Counted from the first letter of the stretch, positions 37,574 to 46,582 are shown. The stretch: 51,327 bases of DNA from Deltaproteobacteria bacterium (GCA_016938065.1 JAFGVI010000133.1:1-51327), one strand, 5' to 3'. Notes: generated by a model from the letters alone, not told the origin. Numbers and translations are program-made.

Positions 37574-39217
37574 TTATTTCCCCGCAACCTCTTCCTTTAG
37601 GCGTTTCATATGCCCTCTCCCCAGACCTTTCACCTCAAAGCCGGCGGCGAAGAAGGTTTTGATCTGGGTGTCACTGAGCATGGCGAAGCAGTCGATGATG
37701 ACGGCGGGGTTGCCGATCATGGCGATGATCTGTTCGGGTTCGAGTTCTTTGTAGGCGTCGTGGCGGACGGCGAGGATAACGGCATCAACGCCCATGAGGG
37801 AGGCCTTCAGGTCTTTACTGACCCGAATTTCGGTTAGGCTTTCCTGATTGCGGAAAAAGCGGGACCAGGAGTGGCCGGGGGACGGATAAGTATCTTGTTT
37901 TTCGAGTTCCCACCAGTGTTTGACATAGGGATCGTGAACCTGAACGTCAGCCCCCATCTCGGTAAGTTTGCGCACGATCAGTTCAGAACCGCTGTAACGG
38001 GTATCGCCGACATCTTCACGATAGGAAGCACCGAGAACCAGAACTCGGGAGGCGGCAACGATTTTACTCTGGTTGCGCAGGCCGTCGCGAACAAGACCAG
38101 CCACGTGGAGGGCGCGGGTATCGTTGATGTCGATCGCCATTGGGGTTATTTTGAAAATATCATCATCAAAACCCATCAGCGTATTATAAGACCAGACACC
38201 AAGGCCGCCGTCTTTGGGCAGGCAGTAGCCGCCAATGCCGGGACCGGGAAAGATCATATTGGAGTGGGTCGGCCGGACTTTGATGGCCTCAACGATTTTA
38301 GGAAGATCGACGCCGTTACGTTCGGCAAAAAGACTCCACTCATGCATAAAAGCCAGGGTCGTGGCACGATAGGAGTTTTCGACGATTTTACAGGTTTCAC
38401 TCTCAATCGGTCGATCCATAACGGTCAAAGGAAATTTTTCGACATTCAAGACGGAGGAGAGAAACTTAACCACGCGCTCACGAGCGGTTCTATTGATGCC
38501 GCTGCAGACGCGCCAGAAATCGCGGATCGAGGCAACATATTCACGCCCCGGCATGACTCTTTCGTAAGAGTGGGCAAGCAGTGGCTCATGCGCCTTAAGG
38601 CCGCGTTCGGCAAAGGCCCGTTTGAAAATCGGGTAGGCCACAAACTCGGTGGTGCCGGGCGGCACCGTGGTTTCAATCAGAACCAGACAGTCAGGATCAA
38701 TATAGGCGCCGATTATACCTAAACTCTCTTCTAAGGCGGCGATATCGGCCCGGCCTTTACGCACGTCACCGAGGCACTCTTTGAGATAATCACACTGCAC
38801 GTCAACCACGACCACATCAGCCCACGCCAGAACATCATACGAAAAAGTCGCGGTCAGGGTTTTCTTCTCACAGACGCAGCGTTTAATCATCGGAGCGACT
38901 TCAGGATCTTCGGCTTCAACCGGGGCGATACCGCGATTAAGATAGTGAATTTTCCAGAAAGAGCGGACCGAAGGCCGCTGCATGCCGACAACAAACTTAC
39001 CGGGCTTTCCGGTTTCCCGATCAGAGGAATCCGCGACAACCCCGGCCATAACGGCCCCGACAAAACCCACACCCATAACGACAACAATTTCGTGACCAAG
39101 TTGCTTGTGCTCAGCCACCAGCATTGAAAGGCGCTCTTTTTCGGCCTGATAGTCAGCCTCGACGGGGAGAGTAAACTCTTCGCCGGTGGGACTGATTGAA
39201 ATTTGAGAAGTAGCCAT
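37574..39217 (-). CDS. UDP-glucose/GDP-mannose dehydrogenase-family nucleotide-sugar dehydrogenase
   Basis: These enzymes oxidise a nucleotide sugar to the uronic acid with two NAD. The 547-residue protein has a Rossmann motif VMGVGFVGAVMAG (about residue 45), the TVPPGTTE segment, the central-domain Lys/Asn region CKIVENSYRA and the catalytic cysteine in GPGIGGYCLPKD. It is over 100 residues longer than typical WecC or Ugd, with extra sequence at the N-terminus and in the last third. ATG 39256 is possible, but ATG 39217 with GGAAG upstream gives a natural start. UDP-ManNAc or UDP-Glc could be the substrate. It lies 47 bases downstream of cysC. Confidence 0.88.
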   Translation of the reverse strand: MATSQISISPTGEEFTLPVEADYQAEKERLSMLVAEHKQLGHEIVVVMGVGFVGAVMAGVVADSSDRETGKPGKFVVGMQRPSVRSFWKIHYLNRGIAPVEAEDPEVAPMIKRCVCEKKTLTATFSYDVLAWADVVVVDVQCDYLKECLGDVRKGRADIAALEESLGIIGAYIDPDCLVLIETTVPPGTTEFVAYPIFKRAFAERGLKAHEPLLAHSYERVMPGREYVASIRDFWRVCSGINRTARERVVKFLSSVLNVEKFPLTVMDRPIESETCKIVENSYRATTLAFMHEWSLFAERNGVDLPKIVEAIKVRPTHSNMIFPGPGIGGYCLPKDGGLGVWSYNTLMGFDDDIFKITPMAIDINDTRALHVAGLVRDGLRNQSKIVAASRVLVLGASYREDVGDTRYSGSELIVRKLTEMGADVQVHDPYVKHWWELEKQDTYPSPGHSWSRFFRNQESLTEIRVSKDLKASLMGVDAVILAVRHDAYKELEPEQIIAMIGNPAVIIDCFAMLSDTQIKTFFAAGFEVKGLGRGHMKRLKEEVAGK

Positions 39218-39264
39218 AACCTTAAAACTTCCTTTTGGCTGGAGAGCCGGCAACAATAAAGCTC

Positions 39265-39912
39265 TTATTTGATAATCTCTAGCGATTGCAGAAAGGCGAT
39301 AATTTCTGCAACCGCCTCAGTTTCAGAAAGACGATCACTACAGACTGTGATTTCAGGATTTAAAGGCGGCTCATAGGGAGCGGAAATCCCGGTAAAGTCG
39401 GCAATCTCTCCGGCATCAGCTTTTTTATAGAGACCTTTGGGGTCACGCTGACGACAGATTTCCAGGGAGCAGTCAATCCAGGTTTCGATAAATACGCCGG
39501 GAGAGATGAGCTCGCGCACCGCATCGCGGTCACTGCGATAAGGCGAGATGAAAGCGGTGATCACGATCAGACCGGCGTCGGCCATGAGTTTGGCGGTCTC
39601 ACCGACGCGCCGGATATTCTCTTTGCGGTCGGTAGCGGAAAAACCGAGATCGCGATTCAAACCATGCCGAAGGTTGTCACCATCAAGTACATAACTACGC
39701 ACTTTTCGACGATGCAGGGCCGCATCAAGGAGGTTTGCCAAGGTCGATTTCCCCGACCCGGAGAGCCCGGTCAACCAGATCACCCCTGATTTATGGCCGT
39801 TGAGTTTCTGGCGCTGAGCTGAATTTATCCCGGCATCATGCCAGGTTATGTTAGAGGGCAAAGAACTTTTTTGAGCAATCATGGGAGAAGATCTGTTATC
39901 GTCTACAGGCAT
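39265..39912 (-). CDS. cysC: Adenylylsulfate (APS) kinase
   Basis: APS kinase phosphorylates APS to PAPS, the sulfate donor for sulfotransferases and a sulfate-assimilation intermediate. The 215-residue protein has P-loop GLSGSGKST (about 49-57), LDGDNLRHGLNRDLGFS, the FISPYRSDRD segment and the RDPKGLYKKA motif. Length is normal. No cysD, cysN or cysH is adjacent. Its coupling to a polysaccharide gene suggests PAPS for sulfation of the polymer, but no sulfotransferase is in the window. ATG 39882 is an alternative start. Confidence 0.95.
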   Translation of the reverse strand: MPVDDNRSSPMIAQKSSLPSNITWHDAGINSAQRQKLNGHKSGVIWLTGLSGSGKSTLANLLDAALHRRKVRSYVLDGDNLRHGLNRDLGFSATDRKENIRRVGETAKLMADAGLIVITAFISPYRSDRDAVRELISPGVFIETWIDCSLEICRQRDPKGLYKKADAGEIADFTGISAPYEPPLNPEITVCSDRLSETEAVAEIIAFLQSLEIIK

Positions 39913-39933
39913 TTTCTATCATCCATTAAAGCA

Positions 39934-40243
39934 CTAAGCCTCCGCCAGACCTTGTCCTGTTTCTTTCAATTTAGCAAAAGCTTCCTGATAAATATCTTTT
40001 TTATCCAGAATCTCTTTAATTTCAGACTCATCATAAACATGTGAAGTCAAATTTCTCTGCTCTATCATATCTAGCCAGACATTTTCATCCCTGAACTTTT
40101 CGTCATCATAAGTGATTCAATATCACTGAGTGCATAAGCTTCGCCGTTAGTTGCGATCCATATAAATATATGCGGTCCGGCTTGGCATATCTCAGAAGGA
40201 GATCTCTGACCTCTTTTATCAGCAAATTTTTACTCATACTCAT
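39934..40243 (-). pseudogene. Decayed MNT-HEPN toxin-antitoxin fragment
   Basis: From ATG 40243, a 45-codon frame (stop at 40106-40108) begins MSMSKNLLIKEV and contains RIYLYGS, the start of an MNT nucleotidyltransferase motif. Its continuation is in the next frame as NGEAYALSDIE, completing GS-x10-D-x-D with the last Asp changed to Glu. A third frame, from about 40110 to the TAG at 39934-39936, reads YDDEKFRDENVWLDMIEQ, then RNLTSH and VYDESEIKEIL. This matches the C-terminal end of HI0074-type HEPN proteins, including the Rx4H motif. Two frame changes and a loss of the middle show an inactive remnant of an MNT-then-HEPN pair. Confidence 0.75.
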
Positions 40244-40395
40244 AAGAAATCATCTCATCCGCAAAGGCCCGTCATTAAAGCCGGATCCATGACATTCACT
40301 TTTAGAACCACCGGCAAATCGGGTCGTATAGGCAAGCTAACCAAAATTTCATTGAAAGTAAATAGGTAGTATCTACTTAGCTTTTATCAACAACG
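40244..40395. other. Gap between SNF2 gene and MNT-HEPN remnant
   Basis: This 152-base segment holds no gene that can be supported. A short open minus-strand stretch of about 40 codons looks mildly protein-like but has no start or known motif. It could be part of the same decayed module. No strong terminator follows the SNF2 stop. Confidence 0.3.
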
Positions 40396-43131
40396 TCAAA
40401 ACCCCGGCAGTTTGAATTTCATCGTGACTTCACCGGTCTCTTTATCGACAGTAACCGACTGGCCGTCGGCGAGGAGTTTTTTCCCCGTCGCCATCTCCAT
40501 TAGACCGCTTAAAAAACCGATACCCTGATTCAAGGTATTTTCCATAGCTTCGGCCGAGGGCAGATCAGCAAACGGCTCGGATGAGGCACTCTCTACAGCC
40601 GTTTTACTATCTCTCTTTACCTCAGCAAGCGACTGAAGATTATTTTCCGGATCGCTTTCTTTACTCTCTTTGCTCTCTTTGACGCCCTCCAACAACCGGA
40701 GTTTTCCCCCTTCATCACTCTCTTCTTCGTCGTCAACCATCTCCCCCAGATCTGACTCGACTGCTGCTTCGCCTCTTGAAAGTTCCTCTATTTCTGCCTT
40801 TTCAGCCTCATCCACGACAAAAGGAGTAACCATTTTTTCGATCTGCTCGATCATGGTAGAGCGGCCTTTGGCCGAAAAATCGACTTCATCAGTGAGGTCT
40901 GCCTCATTGAGGACAGCATCAAAAAGCGCCTCTTTAACGACAATACCAGAGGCAATGCGCTCTTCAATGGAGTTGGTCGACACCAGATTAATGACCGTAA
41001 GCTTCTGGTTTTTCTGACCGATACGGTGAATCCGGCCGATGCGCTGGTTCTTTTTAGCGGGGTTCCAAGGCAACTCAAAATTTATGACCGTGTCGGCCAT
41101 CTGCAGGTTAAGACCGGCACCACCGGCTTCAGTGGAAAGAAACACCAGACAATCCGCATTACCGGCAAACTCATCAATCAATTTACCCCGATTCTTGACC
41201 GCCACCTCGCCACTCAAACGAACATAACCGATATTTTTACTTTTGAGAAAATTCTCTATCAGGTGAAGCATGGTTTTCCATTCAGAAAAGATGATTATCT
41301 TTCTTTTCTGCCCAACGATATCGAGCTTTTCCAGCAGAATCTCCTCAAGCTCCTTCAACTTCGGGGAGATGTTGGTTTCCTTGTCGATCAGATAAGTTGA
41401 ATCACAGACCATACGCATACTTGTCAGAATCTGAAAAATGCGCTGCATATCGTAGAAGGTTTTGTGTTTTTTATTGATATAGATGGAAAGAGCCTGAGCA
41501 AAACCTGAATGCATTTCAGACTGCTCATGACTTAGTTCAATCGGCACCGTAATCTCGGAAAGCTCCGGCAGCTGGGCCATGACATCCTTTTTCAGGCGAC
41601 GGATCACCACATTGTCAAGCTTTTCCTTTAAACTCTGAAGATTGAAGTAGCCGGTAATCCGGTTTTTTTTGCTCTTATCGAAATAGCAGTGCTGCATGGA
41701 GAACTCCCACAGAGGGGCCAGCAGTTCCGGATCGACAAAGTTCATCACCGAATAGAGATCAATGAGCCGATTTTCGATCGGAGTTCCGGTAATTACCAGG
41801 GAATGTTTTCGGGGAATGGCTTTGACTGCGGCTGAGGTCTTGGTCTCGTAATTTTTAATCCGCTGAGCCTCATCAAGGATCACCAGGTCGGGAGGGTAGT
41901 TTTTAATCGTCGTCACATCGCGCAGCACCGCTTCATAATTGGTAATCAGGAAAAAGGCGTCACTACTTTTATAGAGAGCGTAGCGCTCCTTTTTACTCCC
42001 TTCAACCACCATGGCTTTCTCAGACGAAAATTTTTCAATCTCCTGTTTCCACTGATACTTCAATGAAACGGGACAGATAACCAGGGTCTTGCGAAAATTA
42101 AAAAGCTCTTTTTTTAATATCGCTACCGTGATCGCCTGCAGGGTTTTACCAAGCCCCATCTCATCGGCAATAATCACGCCCCGCTTACAGATGGAAAACT
42201 CGACCCCCTCTTTCTGGTAGGGGAAAAGTTTAGCTTTAACCACGCTGTAATCAACCTTTAAATCGGCAGCCAGCCGCTGGGACTGCTGCGCTTCGAAATG
42301 ACGTTCGATTTTCTCCCGCACTTCAGGACGAACGAAAATCTTTTTATGATTTTCTGCCCTATCGAGAAAATCCAAGAACTCCGCATATTGCGGCGGCATA
42401 ACATAACCACCATCCGAAAAATGATCAGCCAGCAGACCCTCTATCTCGGAAGCTATCGCACCACGCCAAAAAGAGGTAATGTGATACTCATTTAAAGGAT
42501 CGCAATATATATCAATAAAGGGATAGGACTGTTCATCGAGCAGTTTCCTGTAGGGCAGATCTTTTTTCAGTTTATTAACGGCGTAAAGCAGATGTTTGCA
42601 AGTGCCAAGCTTGTTGATCTGAAAATCCGGGCAACTGCAATAACCCTGACTCTTATCAAAATCACGCACGGTTATCTGGTAGGTTTGCCCCGCAGCAGTT
42701 GTTACTTGATGTGTACCATAAACCGTATCACCGATCTCAAGTTTAAAAAAATCTTTCTCAGCCCGTTCCTTACGCTCCTGCAACACCCGTTCGATCATTT
42801 CCTGACGGGTATAGATATTACTGTCAAGATCCTCCTCCAGACCGCCATCCATAATTTTTTCATGCAGTTTGAGCAGAGCTGCGGCAATGTGACTGCAGCA
42901 GGGATTGATAAAATGACAATTACAGGAGGATTTTAAACGCTCTCCCGAGATGTCAATCTCAACCGTAAAATCATCAAAACGATCTTCAACGACAAAACGA
43001 AAAATGTCCTTCTGTACAGTCGTTTCGTTGCAGAGATCATTCTGCAGAAAATGACGCCCACGTTTTTCAATATAATCGGTACGAAAATATTCTTCTTTCA
43101 ATTCAGCCAATGAAGGAAAAGAACAAGCCAC
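40396..43131 (-). CDS. SNF2-family helicase with two SWIM-type zinc motifs
   Basis: The 911-residue protein has two SWIM-like CxC-xn-CxH motifs (Cys70, Cys72, Cys79, His81; and Cys165, Cys167, Cys178, His180). A SNF2 ATPase core follows with Walker A in DEMGLGKT (about 323-330), DEAQ box in VILDEAQRIKN, and C-terminal helicase motifs FLSTEAGGAGLNLQ and QRIGRIHRIGQ. After residue about 780 comes an acidic low-complexity tail, ending in a compact segment KETGEVTMKFKLPGF. Such enzymes translocate on duplex DNA and remodel complexes; the biological role is unknown. GTG start at 43131 with GGAG 8 bases before. Confidence 0.9.
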   Translation of the reverse strand: MACSFPSLAELKEEYFRTDYIEKRGRHFLQNDLCNETTVQKDIFRFVVEDRFDDFTVEIDISGERLKSSCNCHFINPCCSHIAAALLKLHEKIMDGGLEEDLDSNIYTRQEMIERVLQERKERAEKDFFKLEIGDTVYGTHQVTTAAGQTYQITVRDFDKSQGYCSCPDFQINKLGTCKHLLYAVNKLKKDLPYRKLLDEQSYPFIDIYCDPLNEYHITSFWRGAIASEIEGLLADHFSDGGYVMPPQYAEFLDFLDRAENHKKIFVRPEVREKIERHFEAQQSQRLAADLKVDYSVVKAKLFPYQKEGVEFSICKRGVIIADEMGLGKTLQAITVAILKKELFNFRKTLVICPVSLKYQWKQEIEKFSSEKAMVVEGSKKERYALYKSSDAFFLITNYEAVLRDVTTIKNYPPDLVILDEAQRIKNYETKTSAAVKAIPRKHSLVITGTPIENRLIDLYSVMNFVDPELLAPLWEFSMQHCYFDKSKKNRITGYFNLQSLKEKLDNVVIRRLKKDVMAQLPELSEITVPIELSHEQSEMHSGFAQALSIYINKKHKTFYDMQRIFQILTSMRMVCDSTYLIDKETNISPKLKELEEILLEKLDIVGQKRKIIIFSEWKTMLHLIENFLKSKNIGYVRLSGEVAVKNRGKLIDEFAGNADCLVFLSTEAGGAGLNLQMADTVINFELPWNPAKKNQRIGRIHRIGQKNQKLTVINLVSTNSIEERIASGIVVKEALFDAVLNEADLTDEVDFSAKGRSTMIEQIEKMVTPFVVDEAEKAEIEELSRGEAAVESDLGEMVDDEEESDEGGKLRLLEGVKESKESKESDPENNLQSLAEVKRDSKTAVESASSEPFADLPSAEAMENTLNQGIGFLSGLMEMATGKKLLADGQSVTVDKETGEVTMKFKLPGF

Positions 43132-43203
43132 GATATACTCTCCAATCGTTTGAATTTATTACAAAAACAACCAACACCTGCCCGCCGGCAAATAGACTAT
43201 CAT

Positions 43204-44625
43204 CTATAGGGCGAAAACCCGGTTTCGACCTTCTGCTTTAGCCTGAAAAAGGCAACTATCTACCTGTTTCAAGAGTGATTCCAAGTAAATATTATCACGA
43301 AAGCTGCAGACTCCGAAGCTGGCGGTTATGGACAGTGTAATATTATCCTCAAGGTGAAACTGCCACTCGGCCAAAGTTTTATGCAGACGCGAGGCTTGCT
43401 CAAGGCCCTTGTCAAGATCAGTTCCCGGGAACAGCACCAGAAACTCTTCACCGCCCCAGCGAGCAATTTCATCAGTGTCCCGAATAGAACTCTTGAGAAG
43501 ATTGGCAACCTTAACCAGCAACTGGTCGCCGGCGGGATGCCCATAAGTATCATTAACGTTTTTGAAATGATCAATATCGACCATAACCAGACTGAAGGGT
43601 TCAGGTTTGCGTTTGAACCGGGAAACCTCCTGTTCCAACCTCTGCATCATCGCCCGACGATTGAGCAGAGAGGTCAGATAGTCGGTCCGGGCCGTGGTTT
43701 CCAGAATTTGTTCGACCTGCTCCCGACGCGCGATCTCTTTACGCAGATCCAGGTTGGTCTGTTCCAGATCGTGAGTCCGCTCTGAGATTTTAGCCTCAAG
43801 ATCAGTTTTGGCCTCTAAAACCTTGGCGTGGGCCTCAAGGCTTTGCTTGCGACTGGCTTCCAGATTTTGCGCCATCCGGTCAAAGGCGTAGGTGAGCAAA
43901 TCAAGTTCGTCTTCAGTCCGAGAGAGGATCGGCTGAATGGTTTTATGCAGATTTTCATCGGCAATTTCGCTGCAGCGCAGAATCAGAGACTCGATTTTCC
44001 GGGTAAAATGACGGGCCATGAAATAACTTAACATAACTGCGAGCAGCATTGACAACAACAGGGAAAAGAGCCCCACCATGCGGAGATGAAGAAACTTGCG
44101 CTTGACCTCGTCGGCCCGCATATCAATACCGACCAGGTAGGTTCCATGACTGTCAACCAAGGGCGAATAGCCGGACAAAAAATAACCCCATTTATCACTG
44201 TAAATCTGTTTATCAACAGATGGACGGATAAAACCTTCAAGAAGTTCGGGGACAACTTCCTTATAGATGGTTCCGGGAGGAGCAGGTTTGACATCTGAAT
44301 CAATGACAAATCTGATGTTATCTCCATCCTTGCGCATGATATAGATAAAGGCAATATCCTGATTGGTGGCCACCACATCTCTGACCTTATCTGAATATTT
44401 CCTGTAGAGGTCGGAGATCATATCCTCTTTACTGATGATGCAATCAAGTTCCGTCACTAAGTAGTCACGACTGATCATGGCGGCACTGTTCTGCAACCGG
44501 GACTGCAGACTGCGCATGAGATTATCCTGGGCGCTTTCATAGAAATAGGTGCCGATGCTGCCAGAAACCAGGACAATGGTCAGAAAATGAGAAAGAAACA
44601 GTTTAATTCGGATCGAAAATCGCAT
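43204..44625 (-). CDS. Membrane-bound diguanylate cyclase (periplasmic sensor, HAMP, GGDEF)
   Basis: It makes cyclic di-GMP from two GTP. The 473-residue protein has a first helix (about 8-28), a periplasmic Cache-like sensor (about 30-180), a second helix (about 183-208), HAMP and coiled coil (about 210-310) and a GGDEF domain. The active-site motif is GGEEF (about 391-395). RDTD five residues before it is an inhibitory-site RxxD, implying product feedback. GGAGG lies about 10 bases before ATG 44625. A link to control of the polysaccharide locus is possible but unproven. Confidence 0.93.
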   Translation of the reverse strand: MRFSIRIKLFLSHFLTIVLVSGSIGTYFYESAQDNLMRSLQSRLQNSAAMISRDYLVTELDCIISKEDMISDLYRKYSDKVRDVVATNQDIAFIYIMRKDGDNIRFVIDSDVKPAPPGTIYKEVVPELLEGFIRPSVDKQIYSDKWGYFLSGYSPLVDSHGTYLVGIDMRADEVKRKFLHLRMVGLFSLLLSMLLAVMLSYFMARHFTRKIESLILRCSEIADENLHKTIQPILSRTEDELDLLTYAFDRMAQNLEASRKQSLEAHAKVLEAKTDLEAKISERTHDLEQTNLDLRKEIARREQVEQILETTARTDYLTSLLNRRAMMQRLEQEVSRFKRKPEPFSLVMVDIDHFKNVNDTYGHPAGDQLLVKVANLLKSSIRDTDEIARWGGEEFLVLFPGTDLDKGLEQASRLHKTLAEWQFHLEDNITLSITASFGVCSFRDNIYLESLLKQVDSCLFQAKAEGRNRVFAL

Positions 44626-44709
44626 TGTTACGGAGTTCCTCCTGCAAGTGCTCCAGTAAGTAAAAAACCAGTCATGGCAATACGCAAAACAGTTACCGAT
44701 TATTTGTTA

Positions 44710-45639
44710 CTATATGCTAAGTTGCTTACAAAAAACAAGCTTTGCTTGCTCCAGCAGCGTGTTCAGCGGCAGACCCGGATCGAGATTCAGCCTAAGCTCT
44801 CCCGGCAGCCCCAACAACTCATACCCGTTTGCCGTCGCAATGCGCCAGACCTCGGCAACCGGAATACCAGCCTCAACAAAGAGCTCCATCTCGCGCAGAA
44901 AAGAACTGCCATGCGGCACATTATAAGAACCGGAATCAGTCCCTATGGTTAACTTAACCCCGTGCTCGTGAGCAAAGCGGATCATCTCCAGATGTCTTTT
45001 ATAATTGCGCTCAATAATCTGCAGCTGCACGGCCGAGAAACGCTTATCGGGATCGCGGGTCTGGTTGGCCATGGCCGCCACGGTCGGGGTCCAGTAGACC
45101 CCTTTTTCCGCCATCATCAATAGCGTTTCGGAGGATATAAAATAACCGTGTTCCAAGCTGTGCGCCCCAGCTGTAACCGCCTCGCGGCAGGCTTTGTCGG
45201 AGTTCACATGGACCATAACTTTTTTACCGCAAGCTTCAGCCAGGCCGACAATCTCGCAAAGCTCGGCAAAACTCCACTGCTGCGGCCCAACCTCGCCATA
45301 AACATCAAAGGAGACCATACCGGTAAGAATCAGCTTAACAAAAGATGAGGGGGTTTGCGCAATTTTTTCGGCCAGAGAGAGTGCGCGATTATCGCCTAGA
45401 AAAGAACCGTAAAAGCCCTTCTTAAAGATCGCCGGCCCGGTTTTAACAACCGTCAAGGCCGGCGGCAAAACCACCCCGTCAAGCAGCCCGTCCCGAGATC
45501 CGGCATCTCGGACCACGGCCACGCCGGCCGCCAGCTGCAGCCTCGCATTGGCCTGCGGGTCGCCGCCCAGGCTCAGATGAACGTGAGTATCAACCGGCAG
45601 GGGCAAGGCCAGAGTTTGAGACAAATTGCTTCGCGCCAT
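44710..45639 (-). CDS. Metal-dependent amidohydrolase-family protein
   Basis: The 309-residue protein has the amidohydrolase barrel signatures: metal-binding HxH in PVDTHVHLSLGG, further His in VMVHVNSD and SLEHGYF, and the Asp of TIGTDSGS. These enzymes hydrolyse amide, lactam or imide bonds; substrate cannot be told. An in-frame upstream start at 45705 exists, but AGGAG lies 7 bases before ATG 45639, which starts MARSNLSQ. It is divergent from the enoyl-CoA hydratase gene. It is shorter than imidazolonepropionase-like relatives (about 400 residues), missing the outer N-terminal strands. Confidence 0.85.
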   Translation of the reverse strand: MARSNLSQTLALPLPVDTHVHLSLGGDPQANARLQLAAGVAVVRDAGSRDGLLDGVVLPPALTVVKTGPAIFKKGFYGSFLGDNRALSLAEKIAQTPSSFVKLILTGMVSFDVYGEVGPQQWSFAELCEIVGLAEACGKKVMVHVNSDKACREAVTAGAHSLEHGYFISSETLLMMAEKGVYWTPTVAAMANQTRDPDKRFSAVQLQIIERNYKRHLEMIRFAHEHGVKLTIGTDSGSYNVPHGSSFLREMELFVEAGIPVAEVWRIATANGYELLGLPGELRLNLDPGLPLNTLLEQAKLVFCKQLSI

Positions 45640-45657
45640 CACAGTTCTCCTGAAAAA

Positions 45658-45706
45658 GTTGACAGGCAGCATCTGTGTTATTTTACACTTGAGCCAGACT
45701 GTCAAC
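45658..45706. promoter_or_regulatory. Inverted repeat with possible promoter between divergent genes
   Basis: GTTGACAG (45658-45665) and CTGTCAAC (45699-45706) form a perfect 8-base inverted repeat separated by 33 bases. TTGACA at 45659-45664 is a perfect -35 on the plus strand, and TTTACA at 45682-45687 is a weak -10 at 17-base spacing. By symmetry the other arm gives a -35 on the minus strand. This could be a two-way promoter or an operator for the amidohydrolase and enoyl-CoA hydratase genes. Confidence 0.4.
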
Positions 45707-45775
45707 TGTGCTACGATTGTAAATCTCGTCAGAGAGTAAACAACCTCTAACTTATCATTTTATAAGGAAGACAAC

Positions 45776-46582
45776 ATGAGTTACGAATTTTTGCAGATCA
45801 GTGTTAACAATGGTGTTGGAGTTATCAGTCTGAACCGGCCCCCGGCCAACTCTTTAAATGAAGCCCTGGTCGCCGAGCTTGATAAAGCTTTTGATCAAGT
45901 CGGAGCTGACGATGCGGTTAAAGTCGTAGTCATCACCAGTGAGATCCCGGGCTTTTTCGTGGCCGGAGCCGACATCAAGATGTTCAACGAGATGACCGCT
46001 TACGATGCCTGGGAAATCTCCGGCGAACTGCAGCGCGTCAACCAGAAACTCGAAGATATGCCGAAACTGACGATCGCGGCAGTCGGCGGCTATGCTTTAG
46101 GCGGCGGTCTCGAATTAGCTCTCTCCTGTGATTTCCGCTTTATGGCTGAGAGTGTAACCATTAAAGATAAAGAGAAAATTCCGACTGTCGGCCTGCCTGA
46201 AACAACTTTAGGCATCCTGCCGGGCGCCGGCGGCACGCAGCGTCTGGCCCGTCTCGTCGGCGCGAAACAGGCCCTCTACCTCATCGCTACCGCCAAGAAC
46301 CTCAACCCTCAGGAAGCCCTGGAGCTGGGTATTGTTCAGCAACTGCTGCCGGGCGCCGAACTGAACGAAAAAACCATCGCCTTTGCCGAAAAAATGGCAA
46401 CCAAGGCCGTCATTGGTATCGCCCAGGCCAAAAAAGCCATCTATGAGGGCTACAATAAAGATACCGCAACCGCCATGCAGATCGAACAGGATGCCTTTAT
46501 GAAAGCCTTTGCCAGCGAAGATGCCAGCGAAGGCCTCAAGGCTTTCGTCGAAAAGAGACCGGCGGTTTTTCAGGGTAAATAA
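45776..46582 (+). CDS. Enoyl-CoA hydratase/isomerase (crotonase family)
   Basis: It probably hydrates trans-2-enoyl-CoA in fatty-acid or aromatic-acid breakdown. The 268-residue protein has the oxyanion segment VAGADIKMF and a second conserved segment GGGLELALSCDF. Both catalytic glutamates of true hydratases appear present: one in GLEL (about 113) and one in GLPETTLG (about 142). They are about 9 residues further apart than in the classical enzyme because of an extra loop (VTIKDKEKIPTV). AAGGA lies 7 bases before ATG 45776. It is the only plus-strand gene between 6.5 and 50.6 kb and ends in its own terminator. Confidence 0.9.
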   Translation: MSYEFLQISVNNGVGVISLNRPPANSLNEALVAELDKAFDQVGADDAVKVVVITSEIPGFFVAGADIKMFNEMTAYDAWEISGELQRVNQKLEDMPKLTIAAVGGYALGGGLELALSCDFRFMAESVTIKDKEKIPTVGLPETTLGILPGAGGTQRLARLVGAKQALYLIATAKNLNPQEALELGIVQQLLPGAELNEKTIAFAEKMATKAVIGIAQAKKAIYEGYNKDTATAMQIEQDAFMKAFASEDASEGLKAFVEKRPAVFQGK

